Notes: a model not told the origin generated them from the letters alone. A DNA stretch of 64,000 bases from RGIG2041 sp045546315 (GCA_045546315.1 JAZQCN010000059.1:136583-200582); one strand, 5' to 3'; counted from the stretch's first letter, positions 43,677-53,730 are shown. A program made the numbers and translations.

Positions 43677-43741
43677 GTATAAAATTTTTCCTACGGACAA
43701 AACTAAAACCGACAAATATGAAAAGAGAGAGGAAAATTATT

Positions 43742-43999
43742 ATGCAGCAGTTTTCTTATATCTTGAAGCACGAAACAGGTATCCATGCGCGACCGGCAGG
43801 CTTGGTTGTAAATGAAGCAAAAAAATACGCATGTAAAATAACAATCAAGCTTGGCGAAAAGGAAGCGGACGCAAAGGGATTGTTTTCCGTTATGGGGCTT
43901 TCCGCCAAGGGTGGAGACAGCGTTTGTGTATGCTGCGAGGGCGAAGATGAGCAGGCAGCCTGTGATGCATTAAAAGCATTGTTTGAAAAGCAACTGTAA
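43742..43999 (+). CDS. ptsH: HPr phosphocarrier, without Ser46
   Basis: An 85-residue HPr. The phospho-acceptor His15 is in GIHARPAG. At the position of the regulatory Ser46 (KSIMGVMSL in B. subtilis) this protein has Gly46 (KGLFSVMGL), so it should not be a substrate of HPr kinase at the normal site, and CcpA-type signalling through it is not expected. Ser49 and Ser54 nearby are not equivalent. It is 11 bases before ptsI. The start has GAGAGG 9 bases upstream; the frame open upstream of it crosses the terminator and is not coding. Confidence 0.9.
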   Translation: MQQFSYILKHETGIHARPAGLVVNEAKKYACKITIKLGEKEADAKGLFSVMGLSAKGGDSVCVCCEGEDEQAACDALKALFEKQL

Positions 44000-44010
44000 G
44001 GAGAATGAAT

Positions 44011-45672
44011 ATGTACAGCTTGGACGGACAAAGTGTTTTTGGCGGTATTGCCATCGGGCCGGTGCATCTGTTTGAAAAAAAGGAGCAAACCGTTACCTTA
44101 ACGCGTGTTGAGGATATAAAAGCAGAGCTTGCACGCTTTGAAGAAGCGCGAAAAGCTGCACAAGCGCAGCTTTTTGAATTGCACGAAACGGCGCAGCAGC
44201 GCGTCGGTGAAGAAAATGCGGAAATCTTTAATATCCACGCCATGATGCTCGACGACGCGGATTATATCAGCTCGATTACCCATATTATACGCACACAAAA
44301 TGCAAATGCGGAGTATGCTGCCCTTGTGACCGGAGATAATTTTGCAAAGCTGTTTTCCGGAATGGAGGATGCATATATGCGCGAGCGCGCGGCAGATGTG
44401 CGCGATGTTTCCGAGCGGCTGATTCGCGTTCTGACCGGGGAAAACAGCAGTGACGGGTTAACTGTACCGTCGGTGATTATTGCAAGAGACCTTGCCCCGA
44501 GCGAAACCGTACAGCTTGACCGTGAAAAGGTGCTTGCGTTTGTTACGGCAAAGGGCTCGAAAAACTCACATACTGCCATTTTGGCGCGCACGATGAATAT
44601 TCCTGCACTCATCGGTGTCGGTGAGCAGGTGCTTTCGGTTTCAAAGGACAGCACTGTGATTGTCGATGGATTTGAGGGCAAAATTTATATTGACCCGGAT
44701 GCAAAAACGCTTTCGCGTATGCGCACGCGAAAGCAGGCAGATGATGAAAAGCGCAAGCTTTTAAAAACGCTGAAGGGCATGGAAAATGAAACGCTTGACG
44801 GCAGAAAAATTAAATTGTATGCCAATATCGGTAACGCCGGCGATGCGGCACAGGCTTTGCAAAACGATGCCGGCGGCATCGGGCTCTTGCGCAGCGAGTT
44901 TTTGTATATCGGCAGAAAAGAAGCGCCGGATGAGCAAACGCAGTTTAACACCTATCGCACCATTGCGCAAAGTATGGCAGGCAGACCTGTCATTATCCGC
45001 ACGCTGGACATCGGTGCGGATAAAAAGGCGGACTATCTTGGATTGGAAACAGAGGAAAATCCGGCGCTCGGCTACCGTGCCGTGCGCATATGCTTAGACC
45101 GTCCTGCACTTTTTAAAACGCAGCTTCGCGCAATTTACCGCGCATCTGCCTTTGGCAGTATTGCGCTGATGGTGCCGATGATTGTTTCGGAAGAAGAGGT
45201 GCTGCGCGTGAAAAAAATCATTGCCGAGGTGCAGGCAGAGCTGACTGCCGACCGCATTGATTACGCGGAAAATGTTGCCTTCGGTATTATGATTGAAACG
45301 CCTGCCGCCGCTGTTTTGAGCGACCGACTTGCAAAGCATGTGGATTTTTTCAGCATCGGCACAAATGATTTAACGCAGTATATGCTTGCTGCCGACAGGC
45401 AAAATGCGATGCTTGAGCCGTTTATCGATACGCACCATCCGGCAATTTTACGAATTTTGAAAACGGTTGCCGATCATGCACATAAAAACGGCATATGGGT
45501 CGGCATCTGCGGTGAGCTGGCGGCAGATTTGGATTTAACGGAGTTTTTCCTTGCCATCGGCATTGACGAGCTTTCTGTATCACCGCCGATGATTCTGCCG
45601 CTTAGACAAAAAATCCGTGACACGGAAATTCGCGATGCGGAAGGTATTATAAAAAGGCATATTCAGGAATAG
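44011..45672 (+). CDS. ptsI: PTS enzyme I
   Basis: A 553-residue phosphoenolpyruvate-protein phosphotransferase that passes phosphate from PEP to HPr. The active-site histidine is in GSKNSHTAILARTMN, and the PEP domain has FGIMIETPAAAVL and FSIGTNDLTQYMLA. AAGGAG lies 7 bases before the ATG at 44011 (an earlier in-frame ATG is too close). Length is slightly under the usual 570. No EII gene is near. Confidence 0.95.
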   Translation: MYSLDGQSVFGGIAIGPVHLFEKKEQTVTLTRVEDIKAELARFEEARKAAQAQLFELHETAQQRVGEENAEIFNIHAMMLDDADYISSITHIIRTQNANAEYAALVTGDNFAKLFSGMEDAYMRERAADVRDVSERLIRVLTGENSSDGLTVPSVIIARDLAPSETVQLDREKVLAFVTAKGSKNSHTAILARTMNIPALIGVGEQVLSVSKDSTVIVDGFEGKIYIDPDAKTLSRMRTRKQADDEKRKLLKTLKGMENETLDGRKIKLYANIGNAGDAAQALQNDAGGIGLLRSEFLYIGRKEAPDEQTQFNTYRTIAQSMAGRPVIIRTLDIGADKKADYLGLETEENPALGYRAVRICLDRPALFKTQLRAIYRASAFGSIALMVPMIVSEEEVLRVKKIIAEVQAELTADRIDYAENVAFGIMIETPAAAVLSDRLAKHVDFFSIGTNDLTQYMLAADRQNAMLEPFIDTHHPAILRILKTVADHAHKNGIWVGICGELAADLDLTEFFLAIGIDELSVSPPMILPLRQKIRDTEIRDAEGIIKRHIQE

Positions 45673-45743
45673 GAAAGTACAGACGGTACGCCGCATAGAT
45701 TGCTTTCTGCAAATACAAACTGAAATAAACCTTGCCGCACAGT

Positions 45744-45781
45744 AAAAAAGACTTGCAGTATTTCTACTGCAAGTCTTTTTA
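45744..45781. terminator. Bidirectional terminator between ptsI and the giant surface protein gene
   Basis: GACTTGCAGTA/TACTGCAAGTC stem, four-base loop, A and T flanks. Confidence 0.88.
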
Positions 45782-45789
45782 TGTTTAGC

Positions 45790-48700
45790 TTACTTATGGT
45801 ATTCCATCCAGTCGGTGATGTCAACTAACTTTGTCCACTTTTCAAATACATTGTTTCGCATTGTATGCTCGTGGTCGTTGGTTGCTTCCTGTACCGGCAG
45901 GTAGTACCATGCGGAAGGAGCTGCGTTATCCGGCCAGATAATCATGCCGTCGAGCAGGTCTTCCGGCTTTTCCGGAACACGGTTGAGTACGCGGTTAATC
46001 AGCGTCATTGCTTCTGCGCGGGTGATTAAATCATCCGGTCTGAAGGTGCCGTCCTCGTAACCCTTAATCCAGCCGTGTGCCGCTGCTTCGTGGATTTCAG
46101 CTTCCGCCCAGTGACCTTCAACATCCGTGAAGTTATCAACAACTTCAAATTCGGAATCGTCGAATCTTGCGCAAAGCACTGCAAGCTCTGCTCTGGTGAT
46201 GTATGCATCCGGCATAAACTCTGTTTCCGTTCTGCCGCTTGCGATACCGAGGTTAATCATCGTGGATACCGGGAGATTGTGCCAATCGCCCTCGTTTACA
46301 TCCACATAAGCGTTTGTTGTTACAAGATTCTTGTCACGAACATCGTCTTCTAAGAGTCTGAAGAAGATGGTTACTGCTTCAGCTCTTGTAATGTTATCGT
46401 TCGGGCGAACCGTGCCGTCCGGATAACCTACCACATATGCAAAGTGATCGTGGTCGTTGAGTGCGCCCGGTGTTTCGTGGCTTTCGTCCTTAATCCAGTC
46501 TGCGTAAACGGTGATGTTTTTGTTCATCGTTACCTGCGTCGCATCCTTTTTGAGTGCTTTGTCGGTATGCCAGCCCTGGAAGATGTAGCCTTCCTTGGTC
46601 GGTTGCTTATCGAGTGCAACCACCTTGCCGCTTGTGTATGTTTCCTTTGCATACTCTGTACCGCCGTTGGATTCATATGTGAGCGTATAGCGCTGGATGC
46701 CGCCACCGCCACCACCGCTGCCACCGTTGTAGGTGTACTGCGCGATGAGCTTGATGTCTGCATTTACTGTGATTTCATCGTCCGGATTGTAAATCGTATT
46801 CGTTTCGCCTAACTTCCAGCCGGTGAAGGTATGGCGGGATTTGGTCGGTGCCGCCTTTACATCAATAACTGTACCTGCAAATACATCATACGGTGCGTAG
46901 GAAACTGCTGTTGCACCTGTGCCGCCGTCGAGGTCATATTCTACCTTGTAGATGTGGCGAACAGCGGTGTAGAAGTCTACCTTGGTTGCCGGCATTGTGA
47001 ATTCGCCGCCTACCGGAACTACATGCGGCGATGCCCAATTTGTCGGTACATGTCTGTGCGAAGAATCGCAAGTAATTTCCGGTTTTACCTCTCTCTTTGC
47101 GCCGTACGGAACAGCTATATCTGTGTTATAGTGGTCCAGCTCCGTTGCCTGGTGATCCGGAAATGCGCCGTAGAAGTGGTAGGTAATCGGGTTTACAACT
47201 CTGTCGTAATAAAGCTTGATTACGGTCGAGCCGTCGCCTGCGATTGTTTTTGAAATTTCATTGTCCGTTCTTGCAACAAAGCCTTCGTAGGTCTTAATTT
47301 CCGCGGTTGCGGTATGTCCGGTTGTACCGGTGAGGTTTGCGGTATCTACCTTTTCGTAGTCCGTAGCCTTGTTTGTACCTGCAACATCTGTTTCTGCCGC
47401 ATTGAGCTTCTGATGATAATACTCTACTGTGTATGCAGTATTTGTATTTGCAGTAAACTTGCCCCTCAAAGTAACAGCCTTGTTCGGCATTACGAAGGTT
47501 GCATCGTCTTCTGCAATTGCCGGGTCTGTGCTGTACCAACCTGTGAAGGTGTAGCCGTCCTGCAAAAGGTCAGGCTCTACATTTACGGTTGTGCCGTATT
47601 TTGCAGTACCTGCTGCCGGCAATGTCGCTGTGATGCCGTGCGGCTGTACGCCGTCGAACTCGTAAGTTACAGCGTATGTTTCTCTCTTGTAGTAGAAGTT
47701 AAATACAGTTGAGCCGTCGCCTGCAATCTTTTTAGTCATCTTGTCGTAGTCGCCATCATGTACTAGTGTTTCGCCGTTTACAGTGTCTACGCCCGGAGCG
47801 GTTGTTGTTTCATCGAACACATAGCCGTCAAACTTTCTTGCGTATACCGTTGCATTTTCACCGGTTGTACCCGGGCGGTTTTCTGTATGCGTTGCCGTTG
47901 TCGGGTAGCCGCCTGCTTCGAGTTCAAGATAGTGGTTGATGGTGTACGGTATATCGGAGCTCGGATGGAAGTGACCGACTAAAATTACATCCTCCATCGG
48001 CATTGTAAATACATGGTCTGTACCGCTGGTTGTAATTACAACTGCATTGTCATTTGGTTCCCAACCGTGGAAGCCGTAGCCTTGAGCTGCTGCATAGGTT
48101 ACAGGGTCATTTGCGCTTGCAACAATCACGGTTGCGCCATGTTTAACAGTTGCTTCTGCCGGTAAAAAGGCTTCTACTGCAGTCTGGAACGCATCATTCG
48201 GCATTGCGCCGCTGTACTCGTAGGTTACCTTATAAACATTTCTCTTGTAGTAAAGCTCTAAGGTTGTATTGCCGTCGCCTGCGAGGATTGCTTCTTTAAC
48301 AGTATTCGGATGTGTCAGATCCAGCGTAAAGCCGGCTACCGGAATTTCCGCTGCGGTTACGGTGTGACCGGTTGTACCTGTGTGGCCGGATTCGGTGAAT
48401 TTCGGATCTGCCAGACCGTTACCGTCACCGTAGGTGCCATCCAAGTTTTCGTAGTAGTGCTTTACAGTATAGTGCGTGTCGGAATTTGCTGTCCAGATAC
48501 CGTAGATAACAACATTTCTGTTCGGCATTTCAAAGCCGCCCGGAACGGTTGTAATATCCGCATCCTGAATGTGCCAGCCGTGGAAGGTATAGCCCGGTTC
48601 AGTCTGTGCGGCTGTATAGAACAGCACTTCCTTGCCGTGGCGGTAAGCCGTTGCATCTGTCGGCTCTGCGCCAACCTTGCCTGCCGGTGCATCGATAAAC

Positions 48701-51700
48701 TGATAGGTTACATTGTATGTGAGTCTGTCGTAGTAGAGCTCGAGCACCAGACTGCCGTTCTCTGCAATTATGCCTTCGTATGTGGAAGCAGCGTGGTTAT
48801 AGGTATAACCCATGCCGATGATGGTGTTAAGCGGATATGCCGTTACCGACTGCAGCGTTTCACCCTGCAAGGTTTCTTGGCGGCTTGTGTCCTCCGTATA
48901 ACCGTCATCGTTTGCGTTTTGCAGATAATGTTTTACAGTATACTGTGTGTGCTGACTCGGGATAAAGTAGCCCAAAAGCTCTACATCGCGTGCCGGCATT
49001 GTGAATTCTGTTACGAGGTTAGCGTCAATTGCCGCACCTCTGTACCAGCCGTAGAAGCTGTCGTAGCCTGTCGGCATTGCGCCGTTCGGAACGGTAGTGT
49101 CCGCAGTTACGGTTGCACCGTAGCGGATGTTTGTCTGCGTAAGTGTTGTCGGGTCTATTGTGCCGGTCGCCGGAACAGTACCTTCATACTTGTAGGTTAC
49201 GGTGTATTCGTTTCTGTCATAGTAGAAGCGAATAACCGTATCTCCGTCACCGTCGATGTTTGCGGAAATATGTGCAACCGTGCCGCTGGCATCCAGTGTC
49301 TGACCGGTCGGCAGATTGTTTTGCGTTTCCATTTCACTGAAGGTTACACCTGTAAGCGAACGCGCATAGGCGGTTGCTGTTGTATCGGTTGTACCTGTGT
49401 AGGTTTCATCGAGTGCAGTGATATGTGTATAATCATTATTCTCTACATTCTGTACCCAATGCTCTACCTTATACTGTGTATCGGTTCTTGCTGTAAATTC
49501 ACCTGCGAGATAAATGTCTCTGTCTACGGTGATTGTGTCGCCGGAAACATCTGCATAGGTCAAGTCGGAGCTGTAGTACCAGCCTAAGAAGTCGTAGCCT
49601 GCTACACTTAATGCTTCTTCAATTTCATAGCTTTTGCCGTGCTTGATGCCCGTTACGGCTGCCGGAGCGGCTGTGCCGCTCGGAATGTCGCCGTCCAGCT
49701 CATAAACAACCTTATATTCGTTTCTGTTGTAGTAAAGCTTTAAGACCGTATTACCGTATTGGTCAACTGTGTCGCTTAATTTTGTGCCCGGAACGGTATC
49801 GTCGAATGTAAAGCCGGTGAAGGTCAACGGTGTTGCCGTCACGGTTTTACCGGTTTCGCCGAACTTATCCTCGGTTTCTTTAAGCTCGTATACGCCGTCC
49901 GTCATGGTTTCGGTATAATGCTCAACCTTATACGGGGTTTCCGTATCCGGTACAAAGTAGCCGATAAAGGTTACATTGTATGCCGGCATAGAAAATTCTC
50001 CGCTTTGAATATCCAAGTTTTCCTGGCGCGGATTCCAGCCGGAGAAGTTGAAGCCCGGTGCGGTTGCATCAGCTGCAACGGTCACGGTTGTGCCGTACGG
50101 TACGCTGACGGTTGCATATGGTGCTACCGATAAAACCGTTGCGCCCGCCGGCTCTGTGCCGGAATATACATAAGTTACGGTGTAGCTGTTTGCCGTGAAG
50201 CTGCCGTTAATGACAACATCTGCATTCGGCATTGTAAATGTACCGGTCTGGTCCCAACCGTTAAAGGTATGACCTTCCTTGGTCGGTACATCCGAAATCA
50301 CGCTGACCATAGAGCCCGGGAAGCGATAGAAGGATTTGTATTCTACGCCGTCTACCATATAGGTCACGGTCTTTGCCTGCACGGTCGGCGAATTCTTTGT
50401 TGCAACCGCTTTGTTTTCACTGTCAACGATTGCGGCATCACCGTCATTTGTCGGGATAACACCGCCGGTGAATGCGTCCTTGTGCAAGTCAATTTCATCA
50501 TAATCCGGTGTCAAATTGCTGATGGTGATAATCAGCTTTTTGCCGTAGGAATCTGCACCGTCCACTTCGCGCGGTACAGCCGAAATATAGTATTTGTCAA
50601 AGTCAAAGCCGCGAACGGTTACGGTATTGCCGCTGATGTTCACGCTTGCAGAAGCACCTGCTATATCGGTGCTTGCCGGTACAGGTGTCGTCCAACCGCC
50701 TGCTGTTTTTTCTGAAATTTGCAGGGTGATGTTTGCCTTTTGTGCATCCACATCAGCACCCGGGATGGTGAAGAACGGGGAGATTGTATCAATCACGCCT
50801 GCGCTTGTACCCATAATGATGTCCGAGTTTGCTGTCTGGTTGAAAATATCTAAAAAGATTTCTTCCAGGTTTTTATCATCGGACGGAGTCATGTAAAAGC
50901 CGTTTGCAACGCTGCCCTCGCCTGCCGTAATTGTGCCGCCGGCGTAGCTTGCGTTCGGATAGTTATTGGAAATATAATGCATGAATGCATTGGAGGCATT
51001 GCCGAGATGGTCGCTGTCTGCATCATTTGCGCCACCGATGGAGAAAAGCTTTACGCCGGCGTTCTTGAGTGCCAATGCTTCATTGATGGCAGAGCCTGCA
51101 ACAGATGCGCTGTAGTCGCTCGAGTGCGTCGGCGCGCCGTCCGTAAATACGACAACGGCTTCGCTTCTGCCGGTTGCATCTTCTCTTGCGCCTAAAACCT
51201 TTTCTGCCAGCTGCAAACCGTAGTCAACTGCGGTTGCGCCGCCGGAGGTTAAGTTGTTTAAAGCGGTGGTAAGCTCTGCTTCACCTGCTGCGTCTACAAT
51301 CGTCAGGTCCTTTACAACCTGCGTATAGTTGTAGTCGTTGCTGTTTTTGTGATCGCCGATTGCGAGACCGCCTGCGATGTCAACATTGTCGGTTGCAATG
51401 ATGCTGCCGTTTGCACCTTCATAGCAATAATCAGCGGTCGCAAATTTCACGATAGAAATGCGGTGCTTTTTCGCCGGGTCGGTGATGAGTGCATTCTTTG
51501 CCGCAACATCTGCGATAAATGCGCCTGCACCTTCCTTTAAAACCTCCATGTGCGACTGGTATTCACCAAGATAGAACTGCTTTTCCTCGTAGGTCTGCGT
51601 TCTGCCCGTGATGTCTATACCGGTGCCGAGCTTTGGATAATAGTTATTTGTGCCGTCTGTATAATACTGGTGACCTATGTCAACGCCCAATAAGCCGGAG

Positions 51701-52116
51701 TCATCATAGTCTACAAAGGTAACCGGAACATATTCATCTGAAGCGTTTTTGATGAAATACGGACCGTCCGTATTACTAAAGCCGTAGCGCTCTGTAAGCC
51801 AACCGGACACATCCGTACCTAAAACAGAGTTTATGTTCTTGGCCGGGGCGTTTGTTGCATCGCCGTCCATACTGCCGGACATATCCAAAACGAGAACAAT
51901 ATCCGCCGGAACGGAGTCTGTCGTATTGGTTACGGTGCCCGTGGTATAGGCCTCCATGGTGATGTCCACTGTGCCGTCCGGTTGCAAGGCTGCTACCTTT
52001 GTAAAGGAAACAGCGTCGGAGGTAATTTCCTCTGCTGCCATCGCCGGAAGCACCGGGATGAGTGTCATCAGCATTGTAACCGTTAAAACAAGGGACAATA
52101 CTTTTTTCAGTTTCAT
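45790..52116 (-). CDS. Giant surface protein: VWA domain, MucBP-like repeats, three SLH domains
   Basis: 2108 residues. Signal peptide (1-28), a von Willebrand A domain (about 75-440) with a metal-site DMSGSMDG, then six similar modules of about 150 residues each, recognised by a recurring YY(N/D/K)RxxYxVTY strand and a FxGWY/TMPxxDVxL half (MucBP/Flg_new type). A Gly-rich linker (GGSGGGGGG) follows and the C-terminus has three SLH domains (about 1905-2090; FRPDDLITRAEAMTLINRVL). SLH domains bind pyruvylated wall polymer, so it should be a surface adhesin. It is coupled (ATGA) to the small Cys-rich gene upstream. Confidence 0.9.
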   Translation of the reverse strand: MKLKKVLSLVLTVTMLMTLIPVLPAMAAEEITSDAVSFTKVAALQPDGTVDITMEAYTTGTVTNTTDSVPADIVLVLDMSGSMDGDATNAPAKNINSVLGTDVSGWLTERYGFSNTDGPYFIKNASDEYVPVTFVDYDDSGLLGVDIGHQYYTDGTNNYYPKLGTGIDITGRTQTYEEKQFYLGEYQSHMEVLKEGAGAFIADVAAKNALITDPAKKHRISIVKFATADYCYEGANGSIIATDNVDIAGGLAIGDHKNSNDYNYTQVVKDLTIVDAAGEAELTTALNNLTSGGATAVDYGLQLAEKVLGAREDATGRSEAVVVFTDGAPTHSSDYSASVAGSAINEALALKNAGVKLFSIGGANDADSDHLGNASNAFMHYISNNYPNASYAGGTITAGEGSVANGFYMTPSDDKNLEEIFLDIFNQTANSDIIMGTSAGVIDTISPFFTIPGADVDAQKANITLQISEKTAGGWTTPVPASTDIAGASASVNISGNTVTVRGFDFDKYYISAVPREVDGADSYGKKLIITISNLTPDYDEIDLHKDAFTGGVIPTNDGDAAIVDSENKAVATKNSPTVQAKTVTYMVDGVEYKSFYRFPGSMVSVISDVPTKEGHTFNGWDQTGTFTMPNADVVINGSFTANSYTVTYVYSGTEPAGATVLSVAPYATVSVPYGTTVTVAADATAPGFNFSGWNPRQENLDIQSGEFSMPAYNVTFIGYFVPDTETPYKVEHYTETMTDGVYELKETEDKFGETGKTVTATPLTFTGFTFDDTVPGTKLSDTVDQYGNTVLKLYYNRNEYKVVYELDGDIPSGTAAPAAVTGIKHGKSYEIEEALSVAGYDFLGWYYSSDLTYADVSGDTITVDRDIYLAGEFTARTDTQYKVEHWVQNVENNDYTHITALDETYTGTTDTTATAYARSLTGVTFSEMETQNNLPTGQTLDASGTVAHISANIDGDGDTVIRFYYDRNEYTVTYKYEGTVPATGTIDPTTLTQTNIRYGATVTADTTVPNGAMPTGYDSFYGWYRGAAIDANLVTEFTMPARDVELLGYFIPSQHTQYTVKHYLQNANDDGYTEDTSRQETLQGETLQSVTAYPLNTIIGMGYTYNHAASTYEGIIAENGSLVLELYYDRLTYNVTYQFIDAPAGKVGAEPTDATAYRHGKEVLFYTAAQTEPGYTFHGWHIQDADITTVPGGFEMPNRNVVIYGIWTANSDTHYTVKHYYENLDGTYGDGNGLADPKFTESGHTGTTGHTVTAAEIPVAGFTLDLTHPNTVKEAILAGDGNTTLELYYKRNVYKVTYEYSGAMPNDAFQTAVEAFLPAEATVKHGATVIVASANDPVTYAAAQGYGFHGWEPNDNAVVITTSGTDHVFTMPMEDVILVGHFHPSSDIPYTINHYLELEAGGYPTTATHTENRPGTTGENATVYARKFDGYVFDETTTAPGVDTVNGETLVHDGDYDKMTKKIAGDGSTVFNFYYKRETYAVTYEFDGVQPHGITATLPAAGTAKYGTTVNVEPDLLQDGYTFTGWYSTDPAIAEDDATFVMPNKAVTLRGKFTANTNTAYTVEYYHQKLNAAETDVAGTNKATDYEKVDTANLTGTTGHTATAEIKTYEGFVARTDNEISKTIAGDGSTVIKLYYDRVVNPITYHFYGAFPDHQATELDHYNTDIAVPYGAKREVKPEITCDSSHRHVPTNWASPHVVPVGGEFTMPATKVDFYTAVRHIYKVEYDLDGGTGATAVSYAPYDVFAGTVIDVKAAPTKSRHTFTGWKLGETNTIYNPDDEITVNADIKLIAQYTYNGGSGGGGGGIQRYTLTYESNGGTEYAKETYTSGKVVALDKQPTKEGYIFQGWHTDKALKKDATQVTMNKNITVYADWIKDESHETPGALNDHDHFAYVVGYPDGTVRPNDNITRAEAVTIFFRLLEDDVRDKNLVTTNAYVDVNEGDWHNLPVSTMINLGIASGRTETEFMPDAYITRAELAVLCARFDDSEFEVVDNFTDVEGHWAEAEIHEAAAHGWIKGYEDGTFRPDDLITRAEAMTLINRVLNRVPEKPEDLLDGMIIWPDNAAPSAWYYLPVQEATNDHEHTMRNNVFEKWTKLVDITDWMEYHK

Positions 52117-52436
52117 ACTATATCCTTCCTTTCAGTGTTGTCTGTATACAGTAAGCATTTTCTTTCTTCGTTTGCACAGATACCGATTAAATCCCCCGGA
52201 TTATTCGGGGTGAAGAATTGGCAAGAGCCGCAATCGGTATCGGAAGTCATCGGCTTTGCCTTGCTACATTGGTCCTGCATTGCGGTAACCAGAGGTTTGC
52301 CGCTGGGGGTGTATATGGGCGTTTCTTCGAAATCGGGATATTCGTCGATGTACATACCGCTGTGCACATCATATTCGGAAGCTACCCGAACAAGCGTCCC
52401 TTCGAATTCATAGTCGATGTACTTTTTCAAATGCAT
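52113..52436 (-). CDS. Small Cys-rich protein coupled to the giant surface protein
   Basis: 107 residues, no signal peptide. The C-terminal half has CGSCQFFTP and GICANEERKCLLY, a CxxC...C...C set that looks like a zinc- or iron-sulfur knuckle. The rest is acidic and aromatic (DEYPDFEETPIYTPSG). I do not recognise a named family. Its stop overlaps the giant gene's ATG (ATGA), so the two are translated together. A possible role is intracellular control of surface protein production. The ATG at 52434-52436 has AAGGTG close upstream; a TTG three codons later is an alternative. Confidence 0.7.
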   Translation of the reverse strand: MHLKKYIDYEFEGTLVRVASEYDVHSGMYIDEYPDFEETPIYTPSGKPLVTAMQDQCSKAKPMTSDTDCGSCQFFTPNNPGDLIGICANEERKCLLYTDNTERKDIV

Positions 52437-52512
52437 CACCTTCTTTCTTTTTGTAGTTGCTGTTGACAAGCTTATTATAAAAGAAAGAAAAAAATGCTGA
52501 AACCCTCAAATT

Positions 52513-52556
52513 AAAAAAAGAATGGCTATATTTTTTATAAACATAGCCATCCTTTT
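52513..52556 (-). terminator. Terminator of the LuxR-type regulator gene
   Basis: ATGGCTAT/ATAGCCAT stem with A and T runs. Confidence 0.8.
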
Positions 52557-52566
52557 AACAAATCGG

Positions 52567-53730
52567 TTATTCTATATGGTCTTTTAACTGGCTTCGGCTG
52601 GTGATACCGAGCTTTTGATAGATAATCGAGACATATCGCTTTACGGTATGTACGGAGAAATTAAAGAAGCTTGCGATTTCTGCATTGCTCCAGTTGCGGC
52701 TTGCAAGCAATGCCATGGAAAATTCCGACATTGAAAGGCGGTGGTCGAGTTTCTTTTCCGAGGTCTGGTTGTGCAAATACATCCATACCGGCGCAAAACG
52801 CTTTGCTCTTTTTAAAATGCGCTCGTACGCTTCCGGGTGCGCTTGCTTCAGCATCACATCCGGCAGACCCGTCAGCATCGGGTAATGCTCGCTGATGCCC
52901 GAAAAAAGCTGATCCGGCAGGCAAAGCGCCCAGGCGTGCTCCATATGCTCCTTTGCTTTTTCTGGATTTTTAAGCGCCATTTCACACATTGCTGCACAGA
53001 GGCGCAAATAAATTTCCGGCACCGGGAAATGCTGCGCCGGAATCGCAAGCACTGTGTGGATAATGCCGAGTGCATTTCTGTAGTTTCCAACCGAATAGGC
53101 AAGATACGCCAAAAGATAAAAGCCCCAAAGCTGCAGCCCGAGCGGCAGATATTTAATATGATAATAGAGCTGTGCCAGGTCGGTCGGGCGGTGCAAAAGC
53201 ACATCCATATTGGCGGCGATCAGCAGGCAGTAGGCCTTTCGCTGCGGTGTGACCTCCTTGGCAAGCTCCTTTTTCAAAAGCGCCTCAAAGGCTTCCGCCT
53301 GCGGCTTCAAGCTATGCAAATTCGCGCCGGAGATGCACGCAAAAACAGAAAGCGCCTGCGCTGCAAGGCGGAACAGGTCGTCCTCGCTTTCCATACATAT
53401 TTTCAACTGCTCCTCCGCGCGATGCGGATCGGAGGAAAAATAATAATACTCTGCCAAGGCAAAGGCACGGCTCAGCGCATTTGGCTGATTTTGCGCAGTT
53501 TCAAGCGCTTTGCCCGGTGCAAAGGGGAAGCTTAGCAGCGGATGTGGTACGGCTGCAGAGACATTTTCGGCCTTAGAATGCTTGTCCGGTCTGTCTGTTC
53601 CGACAGGAATCAGCCAGTCGCGCCCCTGCTTGATCGCACCCGGGAGCTTGCCGCTGTTTGCCCAGATTTGTATGGTACGAATATTCATATTTAATCTTTT
53701 TGCCATTTGCGCGGCAGTTTCATAGTGCAT
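52567..53730 (-). CDS. Regulator with N-terminal MerR/excisionase-like and C-terminal LuxR-type HTH
   Basis: 387 residues. The first 55 (ETAAQMAKRLNMNIRTIQIWANSGKLPGAI and on) are of the MerR/excisionase DNA-binding type. Residues 80-320 are a helical TPR-like repeat region. The C-terminus (about 330-387) is a LuxR-class HTH (ASRNWSNAEIASFFNFSVHT, then VKRYVSIIYQKLGITSR). Two DNA-binding domains at opposite ends of one protein is unusual. Its promoter contains an inverted repeat that may be its own operator. The start at 53728-53730 is preferred over an ATG three codons earlier because of spacing from GAG. Confidence 0.8.
   Translation of the reverse strand: MHYETAAQMAKRLNMNIRTIQIWANSGKLPGAIKQGRDWLIPVGTDRPDKHSKAENVSAAVPHPLLSFPFAPGKALETAQNQPNALSRAFALAEYYYFSSDPHRAEEQLKICMESEDDLFRLAAQALSVFACISGANLHSLKPQAEAFEALLKKELAKEVTPQRKAYCLLIAANMDVLLHRPTDLAQLYYHIKYLPLGLQLWGFYLLAYLAYSVGNYRNALGIIHTVLAIPAQHFPVPEIYLRLCAAMCEMALKNPEKAKEHMEHAWALCLPDQLFSGISEHYPMLTGLPDVMLKQAHPEAYERILKRAKRFAPVWMYLHNQTSEKKLDHRLSMSEFSMALLASRNWSNAEIASFFNFSVHTVKRYVSIIYQKLGITSRSQLKDHIE

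Noticed and set aside
48310..49587. Long open frame opposite the giant surface protein gene
   Set aside because: Very Cys-rich, no ribosome site and no family; it is the mirror of the repetitive Val/Thr/Tyr codons on the other strand.
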